Below are positions 53,678 through 60,404 of a stretch of 60,404 nt of DNA, piece after piece. A program made the translations under genes and the position numbers. The notes beneath the pieces are model-generated. The model saw only the letters and a list, made by a program, of their open reading frames with translations, was not told the DNA's origin and searched no databases. Every line of letters starts with the position of its first letter. Position 1 is the stretch's first letter. The DNA is from Micavibrio sp. UBA1672 (GTDB taxonomy: Bacteria > Pseudomonadota > Alphaproteobacteria > Micavibrionales > Micavibrionaceae): NCBI GenBank assembly GCA_002320665.1, contig DCKO01000067.1, positions 1 through 60,404 on the forward strand, written 5' to 3'.

Positions 53678-54709
53678 TTACAGGCTTGTTTTCCTTGGGT
53701 CGAATGCATCGCGCACGGCCTCACCGATAAAGGTTAGTAATGTGAGTAGAGTTGCCAGTGAGAAAAATGCACAGAATACGAGCCAAGGCGCATGTAGATT
53801 TACTTTCCCTTGTTTAAGGAGTTCGCCCAAAGACGGGCTGCCCGGGGGCATGCCGAGTCCCAGATAATCAAGTGCTGTTAGGGACGTGATGGAGGCGGTC
53901 AGGATAAAGGGCATATAGGTGATCGTGGCCACCATGGCATTGGGCAGGACGTGCCGCCACATAATCACGGGATCTGATATACCAAGGGCATGGGCGGCGC
54001 GGACGTAATCAAAATTCCGTGCGCGTAAGAATTCCGCGCGCACCAGATCAACAAGGCTCATCCATGAAAAGAGCAGTAGGATCAGCAGCAAAGTCCAAAA
54101 GCCCGGCGTGAACATGGCGGAGAAAATAATCAGGATATAAAGGCTAGGCATGCTGCTCCAGATTTCAAGGGTGCGCTGCATGACCAGATCGACCTTGCCG
54201 CCGTAATAGCCCTGAATTGCGCCGGCTGCGATCCCTATGATTGAGCTTGCGATGGTCAGAAGCAGGCCGAAGATCACGGAAATCTGAAAGCCGTATATGA
54301 CGCGCGCGGTGACATCTCGCCCTTGGTCATCTGTGCCAAGCCAGTTTTCCGAATCTGGCGGGGTGGGCGCTGGCCCTTTGAGGTTATAATTAATCGTGTC
54401 ATAGGAATAGGGGATCAGCGGCCATACGATCCAGCCCTGTCCTTCTTCGGTGATAAGTTCTTGTACAAATTCGTCGCGGTACTCGGCCTCGGTTTCAAAA
54501 TCGCCGCCAAATTCTGTTTCCGCGTAACTAAACAGGACGGGGTAATAATAAGCGCCCTTATATTGGACAATCAGAGGTTTATCATTGGCGATAAAAGTGG
54601 CAGATAGAGATAGAACTAGCAGAATCATAAAAGTCCAAAAGCTCCAAAACCCACGCTTATTAGCGCGGAATTGTTTTAGGCGGCGTTTTGTGATCGGTGA
54701 TAGCTTCAT
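53678..54709 (-). CDS. yejE: Peptide ABC transporter permease YejE
   Basis: Inner-membrane half of an oligopeptide importer. 343 aa: basic N-terminus (SPITKRRLKQFRANKRGFWS), one helix, a periplasmic domain, then the permease domain with about five helices (FQISVIFGLLLTIASSIIGI and later) and the EAA loop RAAHALGISDPVIMWRHVLP. Six bases after yejB. Known relatives take up microcin C-like peptides and murein or defence peptides; substrate here unknown. Confidence 0.92.
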   Translation of the reverse strand: MKLSPITKRRLKQFRANKRGFWSFWTFMILLVLSLSATFIANDKPLIVQYKGAYYYPVLFSYAETEFGGDFETEAEYRDEFVQELITEEGQGWIVWPLIPYSYDTINYNLKGPAPTPPDSENWLGTDDQGRDVTARVIYGFQISVIFGLLLTIASSIIGIAAGAIQGYYGGKVDLVMQRTLEIWSSMPSLYILIIFSAMFTPGFWTLLLILLLFSWMSLVDLVRAEFLRARNFDYVRAAHALGISDPVIMWRHVLPNAMVATITYMPFILTASITSLTALDYLGLGMPPGSPSLGELLKQGKVNLHAPWLVFCAFFSLATLLTLLTFIGEAVRDAFDPRKTSL

Positions 54710-54715
54710 ATTTCA

Positions 54716-55816
54716 TTACCCCCGCGTTTCAAAATCGATGCGTGGATCAACTAGAACATAGACCACATCGCGCACGAGGTGCATGATCAGGCTGATGAGG
54801 GCGTAAATGTAGAGTGTGCCCAAAACGACCGGATAATCCCGATCCATGATGCTGGTGTAGCCGAGTAGGCCTAAACCATCCAGCGAGAATATGACCTCAA
54901 TCAAGAGAGAGCCGGTAAAGAAAATATGGACGAATGCGGCGGGAAAACCCGCAATCACAATCAGCATAGCATTGCGGAAGATATGACCATATAAAACCTG
55001 ATTTTCGCTTAGGCCTTTGGATCGAGCGGTTAGAACATATTGTTTTCCGATTTCATCCAGAAAGGAATTCTTAGTCAGCATGGTCAGGCTTGCGAAGCCG
55101 CTAATGACCATGGCGGCGGTGGGTAGAACCATATGCCATGCATAATCCAGGGCAGCTTCGATGAAGGTCATATCCTCCCAGTTATCGGATGTTAGACCGC
55201 GCAGCGGGAAGATATCCCAATATCTTCCGCCTGCGAATAGGACAATCAATAAAATCGCAAATATGAAGGAGGGAATGGCATAGCCTATAAAGATGGCAGC
55301 GCTACTCCAGATGTCGAATTTTGATCCATCTTTTACGGCCTTTTTGATGCCTAGCGGTATTGAAATCATATAGATGATCAGGAAGGACCATAGGCCTAGC
55401 GATATGGAAACCGGCATTTTTTCGATGATTAAGCTGACGACTTTTTCATCGCGGTAATAGCTCTTGCCCAAATCAAAGGTCAGGTAGTTTTTGATCATAA
55501 TGCCAAAGCGTGTATACCATGGCTTGTCAAACCCGTACATTTTTTCCAACTCGGCGATGAATTCAGGGTCTAGCCCTTGCGCACCTTTATATTGGCTTTC
55601 GGAGCCAGAGCTTTGGGTGTTCATGCCACCGTTCATGGTTTCGCTGCCGCCTCCTGTAAAGCGTGAGGTCGCGGATTGGTCATGGCCTTGAATCTGGGCA
55701 ATCATCTTTTCCACCGGTCCGCCTGGAACGAACTGGATGATGATAAAGCTGATGAATAATATTCCGAGAATTGTCGGAATCATAAGCAGTAAACGTTTGA
55801 GAATATACAGGCCCAT
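54716..55816 (-). CDS. yejB: Peptide ABC transporter permease YejB
   Basis: Partner permease, 366 aa: N-terminal helix (GLYILKRLLLMIPTILGILF), a periplasmic domain containing FDKPWYTRFG, then helices and the EAA motif LTARSKGLSENQVLYGHIFR. I start at ATG 55814-55816, which gives the usual MGLYILKRL N-terminus; the frame is open to 55858 but with no good ribosome site in either case. Confidence 0.92.
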   Translation of the reverse strand: MGLYILKRLLLMIPTILGILFISFIIIQFVPGGPVEKMIAQIQGHDQSATSRFTGGGSETMNGGMNTQSSGSESQYKGAQGLDPEFIAELEKMYGFDKPWYTRFGIMIKNYLTFDLGKSYYRDEKVVSLIIEKMPVSISLGLWSFLIIYMISIPLGIKKAVKDGSKFDIWSSAAIFIGYAIPSFIFAILLIVLFAGGRYWDIFPLRGLTSDNWEDMTFIEAALDYAWHMVLPTAAMVISGFASLTMLTKNSFLDEIGKQYVLTARSKGLSENQVLYGHIFRNAMLIVIAGFPAAFVHIFFTGSLLIEVIFSLDGLGLLGYTSIMDRDYPVVLGTLYIYALISLIMHLVRDVVYVLVDPRIDFETRG

Positions 55817-55882
55817 AGGGGAATAATATGTAAGCCTTTCAGGATCGTCTATAGCCAAGTCAAAGGCATTAACAGGATTTAA

Positions 55883-55922
55883 GCAAAAGAAAACACCATA
55901 TGACTTGTATCACATGGTGTTT
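55883..55922 (-). terminator. Terminator of the TPR gene
   Basis: On the minus strand AAACACCAT (55922-55914) pairs with ATGGTGTTT (55899-55891), followed by TTCTTTTGC. It lies between the stop of the TPR gene (55947) and the start of yejB, so it separates the two. Confidence 0.75.
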
Positions 55923-55946
55923 CTTCGGGTTCCGTAACTTTTATCC

Positions 55947-56675
55947 TTAGTGGATCATATCGCTATGGCCGCTATGTCTATTGAAATCTTCGAAGGCTGA
56001 AGGTGTATCCATCTCCATAAAGACCGCTTCAAAATCCTCCAGTAATTTGGATTCCAGATGTTGTAGCTCGCGCATGCGGTTTTTCGCGGAGACATTATAA
56101 GCCTTTTTAAGCGTGATTTCTCGCATGTCATCTTTACCAAGGTTTTTGGCAAGATAAGCTTTGTTCCCAAGAGCCAGAACGTTATCTGGATCAATGGAGA
56201 GAGCTTTGTTTGTAATTTCCAGAGCTTCTTCTTCGCGGTCAAGATTGGCCAGTGCGAAGGACTTGTTGATTAGAGCATTCACATTCCTTGGATCAACAGC
56301 AAGTATTTTTTCCTCACGATCAAGTAGGTGTTTGTATTCTTCCTGCAGGTGTTGAAGGAAAGCTTTTTGGAACAATGCTTTATCGTTATTGGGATCATCT
56401 TCCAGTATTTCATTGACCATGTGCATGGCTTCTTTGTAGAAGCCATCAACGATCATGATATCAACCTCGTCATCTGACTGATGTGGGTCGTAAGCCATAT
56501 TCTTTGTGGGGTCAGCATAATAGGGGCAGTCATCGCGCTGCATGAAGGCCATTAAATCATAGGCCAAGCGTGCTCTCATGGAGCCGTCATCGACCGGCAA
56601 ATGCTTCAGCGGGTGGCTGTAGCTGAATTTTTCGGATGAAGACGCAGTACTGGCGTATATTTCATCAGGAATCAT
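55947..56675 (-). CDS. TPR-repeat protein
   Basis: A 242-aa soluble protein with about four tetratricopeptide units (ALFQKAFLQHLQEEYKHLLD, AVDPRNVNALINKSFALANL, SIDPDNVLALGNKAYLAKNL), each with the TPR Ala/Gly/Pro spacing. TPR proteins dock partner proteins; the partner is not known. The start is firm: GGGGCGAG precedes ATG 56673-56675. A hairpin sits just upstream at 56698-56724 and a terminator downstream. Confidence 0.85.
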   Translation of the reverse strand: MIPDEIYASTASSSEKFSYSHPLKHLPVDDGSMRARLAYDLMAFMQRDDCPYYADPTKNMAYDPHQSDDEVDIMIVDGFYKEAMHMVNEILEDDPNNDKALFQKAFLQHLQEEYKHLLDREEKILAVDPRNVNALINKSFALANLDREEEALEITNKALSIDPDNVLALGNKAYLAKNLGKDDMREITLKKAYNVSAKNRMRELQHLESKLLEDFEAVFMEMDTPSAFEDFNRHSGHSDMIH

Positions 56676-56697
56676 ATACTCGCCCCTTTTTGTTATG

Positions 56698-56724
56698 GGA
56701 GACAGGCTGTGTTAACCTGTCTCC
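56698..56724. promoter_or_regulatory. Strong hairpin upstream of the TPR gene
   Basis: GGAGACAGG (56698-56706) pairs with CCTGTCTCC (56716-56724), nine pairs with a nine-base loop. It lies 23-49 bases before the TPR start. Without a T tract on the minus side it is more likely a 5' leader structure than a terminator; a plus-direction terminator is weakly possible (AT-rich follow-on). Confidence 0.5.
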
Positions 56725-56836
56725 TCGATTATTAAATTTTCAACCCGAGGTCTTTTTGACCTTCATTAAAAAAATAGTACCGCTTTTGGCAATGTGTGTG
56801 CAAGTGTTTTTTTATTTTTTTGATTTCGGAACTAAT

Positions 56837-57481
56837 TTATATGAAATTCTGTGGTTTTATGTTCCAGTTTCTAATTGACCATGATCTGCCGTTAAAGTCA
56901 ATTAAGCCAAGGTTTCCAGTGGATAGCTTGATGGTATATTGAGCGGCAAAGTTATCAAAATTAGAGGCTGTATGGGGGGCAAAACGACCTACACCATTTG
57001 AGGTCAAAACCAGAACTATTTGGGGCGTTTTAGAAGGTTTTTCCTGCGAATCGATCAAGGAGACTGCAAAGTTCTTCCAGTCATTGATGATTTGGCTGGG
57101 ATCGATAAGCCACCCGTCAGGGGGAATGGCATGTTTATCCCAGTCCTCTATAGCTTTTTGGCCTATGCGTGCGATGACGTTTTCTTCGGGTTTATTTTCA
57201 TCCGGGCCGTAATCAATTTCATTGAGCATTTCAAGAATTGTAATGTCTCGCTGTATGCCTATTTCTTCTAGCGCTAGGCTTGCGGTTTCCTGTGTGCGTA
57301 TCAAGTGAGAGGCGTAAACTTTGTCAGGAATAAGACTTTCTTGTTTAAGGTATTTACCCAGTGCTCTGGCCTGTTCCTGACCAGATGAGGTAAGGGGAAG
57401 GTCGGTGCGCGCACCGACACGTGTAACAATATCGTCAGGGTTAAAAGTATTGCCATGCCGTGCAATAATCAGTGTGATCAT
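56837..57481 (-). CDS. Histidine phosphatase family protein
   Basis: A 214-aa enzyme of the phosphoglycerate mutase/histidine phosphatase superfamily: ARHGNT (phospho-His9), the second half SHLIRTQETA with the conserved Arg, an acidic region (LNEIDYGPDE) and a late LTSNGV. The usual second His-Gly after the LTS strand looks altered to NGV, so activity may differ. The start ATG overlaps the kdsB stop. Substrate unknown. Confidence 0.82.
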   Translation of the reverse strand: MITLIIARHGNTFNPDDIVTRVGARTDLPLTSSGQEQARALGKYLKQESLIPDKVYASHLIRTQETASLALEEIGIQRDITILEMLNEIDYGPDENKPEENVIARIGQKAIEDWDKHAIPPDGWLIDPSQIINDWKNFAVSLIDSQEKPSKTPQIVLVLTSNGVGRFAPHTASNFDNFAAQYTIKLSTGNLGLIDFNGRSWSIRNWNIKPQNFI

Positions 57482-58290
57482 GAGGCTTGTTCATATTGTG
57501 AAAGAAGGCGGCTTTCTGCGCGGGCAAGATCATCTGGAGTATCAATACCGGATTGGATATCTCCAATAGGGATGTCAGCATGTACAGTGTGAATTTTTAT
57601 GCCATTTTCAAGCATGCGGAGTTGCTCAAGCCCTTCATAAGTCTCGTATTTGCTTTGTGGGAGCAGGCAGTATTTTTCGAGAACGTCACTACGGAAACCA
57701 TAAAGACCAATGTGTTGGTAAATAGGAGATACATCATCTTCCTGTCTTACGTCTGCTTCGTTTCTAATCGCCGGAATAATATTCTTTGAAAACCATAGAG
57801 CTTGACCTTCTGCATTAACAACTGCTGTGGTACCGCTAAAGGGTGTTGTTTTCTTATGTTCCCGTAAGCGATCAAGATCTTTCCAACTAAGTTTATGCAC
57901 GGGGGTTATGACCTCGTAATGCGGGTTTTGTAAGAAGCTTTCAAATATGCTTTTTATGACCTCAGGTGGCGTAAAAGGTGCATCTCCTTGCAGGTTTACT
58001 ATAATATCCGGCCAGACATCCATTTGCCGCAGAGCAGCTAGAACGCGGTCAGAGCCAGTCGGACAACTGGCCGATGTAATAATACACTCAACACCGATTT
58101 CCTTGGCGTGCTCTTCTATACGTTTATCTTCGGTTGTAACAAAAATACCAGCTTCTTCATCACCTTTAATGACGCTTCTGGCGATGTCAACGACGCGTTC
58201 CAGCATCGACTTGCCGCCGATTTTGGCTAAAGGCTTTCCTGGAAAACGCGTTGACCCATAGCGTGCAGGAATGGCAATAATACGCTTCAA
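57478..58290 (-). CDS. kdsB: 3-deoxy-manno-octulosonate cytidylyltransferase (KdsB)
   Basis: Activates KDO as CMP-KDO for lipid A core assembly, showing an LPS-bearing cell. 270 aa: IPARYGSTRFPGKPLAKIGG (residues 7-26), NLQGDAPF and ISHIGLYGFR-like (QHIGLYGFRSDVL). Starts six bases after yejA ends. Followed by the phosphatase with a four-base overlap. Confidence 0.95.
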   Translation of the reverse strand: MKRIIAIPARYGSTRFPGKPLAKIGGKSMLERVVDIARSVIKGDEEAGIFVTTEDKRIEEHAKEIGVECIITSASCPTGSDRVLAALRQMDVWPDIIVNLQGDAPFTPPEVIKSIFESFLQNPHYEVITPVHKLSWKDLDRLREHKKTTPFSGTTAVVNAEGQALWFSKNIIPAIRNEADVRQEDDVSPIYQHIGLYGFRSDVLEKYCLLPQSKYETYEGLEQLRMLENGIKIHTVHADIPIGDIQSGIDTPDDLARAESRLLSQYEQAS

Positions 58291-58295
58291 AGATG

Positions 58296-60404
58296 TTACT
58301 CCGTTTTTTCGGTGGTTTCACCCTTATACCACCAAGTGTCAATTATCAGAGGCGATATATCGGATAGGGTTTCAGGTCTGGCTATATGATCCCAATAGGC
58401 CAAACGCCATTTCGGATAATGCCACATCGGAATAATATAATGGTTCCAGAGTAAAATACGATCCAGAGCGCGGGTTTTTGTCACAAGGTCTTCTCGGCTG
58501 GTCGCGTGAATTATTTGTGTAACAAGTTCGTCAATTACTGGTTCTTTTACGCCTATGTAATTTCTTGATCCGTCCATATCGGCGCGGTCACTACCCCAGA
58601 ATTCGCGCTGTTCATTACCGGGGGAGTTTGATTGCCCGTATGTTCCGATGATTACATCAAAATCAAAAGTATTTAGACGGTTTTGATATTGTGCGGTATC
58701 TTGTAAGACGCGGATATTGGCCTTTACGCCAATGCGTTCCAGATTTTTGATAAAGGGTTGTACCCAGCGCTCAAATAGGGGGCTGACGAGTAGAATTTCA
58801 AATTCAAGGGCTTGTGACCCATTTGTGCGGATGCCATTCTCATTAAACTTTGTGTAGCCAGCGTCTTCAAGGATTTTAACGGTGGTACGCAAGTTTTGTC
58901 TCATTTTACCGCTGCCATCCGTAACGGGTGCTTTAAATTCTTCTGTGAATACTTCTGGCGGGATTTTATCTTTGATCGGATTTAGTATAGCTAGTTCTGC
59001 TTCGGAAGGTAGACCGCTGGAAGCCAATTCCGAGTTTTCGTAATAGCTATTGGTACGGACATAGTCACCATAGGCAAATTGCTTATTTGACCATTCAAAA
59101 TCAAAGGCGTAGGAAAGTGCTTTCCGCACAAGCTTATTCTGGAAGACAGGTCTGCGGATGTTGTATACAAAGGCTTGCATGCCGGCAGGTCTCTGATTTT
59201 CTAACTCTTCCTTAATAAGGTGCTCGGCGCGTTCTTTGTTTGGGTTATAGCTCTCATTCCAGGTTTTGGCGCTGTTTTCGATTTTCACATCAAAATTACC
59301 GGATAGGAATGCTTCGTGGGCGACATCAGCGTCCTTATAATAATCATAGATAATGCGGTCAAAATTATACATCCCCTTGAAGAAAGGGAGGTCTTTGCCC
59401 CACCAATTTTCATTGCGGACATATTCAATTGACTGTCCGGCATTTACTTTACCTATTAAATAAGGGCCGCTGCCTAATGGTGGATCAAGGATTGTTTTGG
59501 TGAAGTCACGCCCTTCTGCTGTCCAGTAATGTTTCGGCAGAACAACCATTTCTGCAATGATAAGAGGGAGTTCTGCGTTTCCGTTGACAGAAAAGTTGAA
59601 GGTAACGCTCTTATCGTGGTTTGGCACAACACTTTCTACGTCATGCCAATAAGCCTTGAAGAATGGTTGGCCATGCTCAACCAAAGTCTTAAAAGTCCAG
59701 ACCACATCTTCGGCTGTTATATCTTTTCCATCATTCCACTTCGCTTCGTCTCGTAATTCAAATCTGACCCATGACTTGTCTGGTGCGATAGTGATGTTTT
59801 TTGCGATAATACCGTAGAGCGAAAAAGGTTCATCCCATGTATTTTGCATCAGGCTCGTGTAAAAAATACCACTTCTCATGTAATTTGCATTAATGCCAGC
59901 CGCAGGTTGACCCTTAATAATGAAGGGGTTCAGGGAGTCGAATGATCCGATGGAACTGAGGCGCAATGTTCCGCCTTTGGGTGCGTCTGGGTTCACATAA
60001 TTTAAGTGTTTGAAGTCTTCTGGTAGCTTTGGTGAGCCGTGTAAAGCTACAGCGTATTGGCGTTTTGGTGCATCCGGGTCAATGCGTTCCAATGTGGTCT
60101 TTTCGATATTTTCTTCTGCTGGTGCAGCTTCAACTTCCGGCGCTTCCGCCTCTTGCTCTTGCGGCACTATAGGTTCTTCATTATGTGTTGTTTCTTCTTT
60201 GCTAGCAGGTTCATCAGTAGTAACTGAGGCTTCAGGTTCTTGTGGCTCAGTGGCAGCAGTTTCTTCACTTGGTATTACTTCAGCAGCGGGCTCTTGATCT
60301 GTAGTTGGTTCTACAGGTGTTTGTGGTGCATCTTTTTGTGGTTCTTCTGTAAGGGTGGTTTCAGCTTCACTTACTTCGGCTGATGCAACTGCTTCGGTAA
60401 TTTG
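58296..60404 (-). CDS. yejA: Periplasmic peptide-binding protein YejA (5' end off the window)
   Basis: Solute-binding partner of YejBE. The binding domain is clear (VALHGSPKLPEDFKHLNYVN, then PDAPKGGTLRLSSIGSFD, and PLGSGPYLI, FQNKLVRKALSYAFDFEW) and ends at 58296. The frame stays open to the right edge with no Met start, so the gene is truncated and its signal peptide lies outside. Before the domain come about 110 residues of Glu/Pro/Thr/Ala low complexity, very unusual for YejA, which normally follows the signal directly. An internal GTG at 60165 is not a likely start. Confidence 0.9.
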   Translation of the reverse strand, partial: QITEAVASAEVSEAETTLTEEPQKDAPQTPVEPTTDQEPAAEVIPSEETAATEPQEPEASVTTDEPASKEETTHNEEPIVPQEQEAEAPEVEAAPAEENIEKTTLERIDPDAPKRQYAVALHGSPKLPEDFKHLNYVNPDAPKGGTLRLSSIGSFDSLNPFIIKGQPAAGINANYMRSGIFYTSLMQNTWDEPFSLYGIIAKNITIAPDKSWVRFELRDEAKWNDGKDITAEDVVWTFKTLVEHGQPFFKAYWHDVESVVPNHDKSVTFNFSVNGNAELPLIIAEMVVLPKHYWTAEGRDFTKTILDPPLGSGPYLIGKVNAGQSIEYVRNENWWGKDLPFFKGMYNFDRIIYDYYKDADVAHEAFLSGNFDVKIENSAKTWNESYNPNKERAEHLIKEELENQRPAGMQAFVYNIRRPVFQNKLVRKALSYAFDFEWSNKQFAYGDYVRTNSYYENSELASSGLPSEAELAILNPIKDKIPPEVFTEEFKAPVTDGSGKMRQNLRTTVKILEDAGYTKFNENGIRTNGSQALEFEILLVSPLFERWVQPFIKNLERIGVKANIRVLQDTAQYQNRLNTFDFDVIIGTYGQSNSPGNEQREFWGSDRADMDGSRNYIGVKEPVIDELVTQIIHATSREDLVTKTRALDRILLWNHYIIPMWHYPKWRLAYWDHIARPETLSDISPLIIDTWWYKGETTEKTE

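Overview
The window reads as chromosomal DNA of an AT-leaning alphaproteobacterium. The evidence is a MipZ-type division-site ATPase, a ChpT-type phosphotransferase of the CckA-ChpT-CtrA relay, a perfect CtrA-type box (TTAA-N7-TTAAC) in front of a chemotaxis operon, an alphaproteobacterial S21, and YejABEF-type peptide importer genes. Many genes have no recognisable family, so a poorly sampled lineage is likely; Micavibrio-like bacteria are one possibility, but I cannot prove this from the sequence. I saw no tRNA, rRNA, insertion sequence, integrase or CRISPR array.

Layout. 1-5.3 kb: a promoter and hairpin at the left edge, a pair of tiny lipoprotein genes, acidic helix-rich hypothetical genes, a bacterial-PH-like protein and one frameshifted gene. 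5.4-8.6 kb: a SpoIIAA-like protein, a ParB-like orphan, a small membrane protein and lepA. 8.6-20.2 kb: almost entirely unrecognised genes, including a gene broken by two in-frame stops and a minus-strand set ending in two giant proteins (1144 and 1162 aa) and a 211-aa hydrophobic/low-complexity protein. 20.4-32.8 kb: purH, cheR-cheB-cheY-cheW-cheA, chpT, a phosphohexomutase, galU, two small genes and mipZ (all minus strand). 33-41.8 kb: aminopeptidase P, a secreted hypothetical, rpsU, a type I-secreted repeat protein, a fused YejF ATPase, a ThiE-like barrel and a hypothetical. 41.8-53 kb: arginine biosynthesis genes argH, argG, argF, argD, argB, argC with an arsC-like gene, a phnA-like gene, small hypothetical genes and a P-loop protein coupled to argC. 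53.3-60.4 kb: a small hypothetical, yejE, yejB, a TPR protein, a histidine phosphatase, kdsB and yejA, which runs off the right edge.

How it fits together. One block links cell-cycle and motility control (MipZ, ChpT, the CtrA box, and a chemotaxis set with a hybrid CheA). Envelope sugar metabolism (phosphohexomutase, GalU, KdsB) serves LPS and polysaccharide. Six arginine genes cover most steps from N-acetylglutamate to arginine; argA/argJ and argE are not here. The Yej importer is split over three loci within 22 kb. The best candidate for something undescribed is the 10.8-20.2 kb cluster of giant coiled-coil/membrane proteins with small partners, closely followed by the lineage-specific genes around it.

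Limits: all calls are by eye. No homology search, structure prediction or statistics were run. Start sites were chosen from visible Shine-Dalgarno sequences and are uncertain where none is visible.
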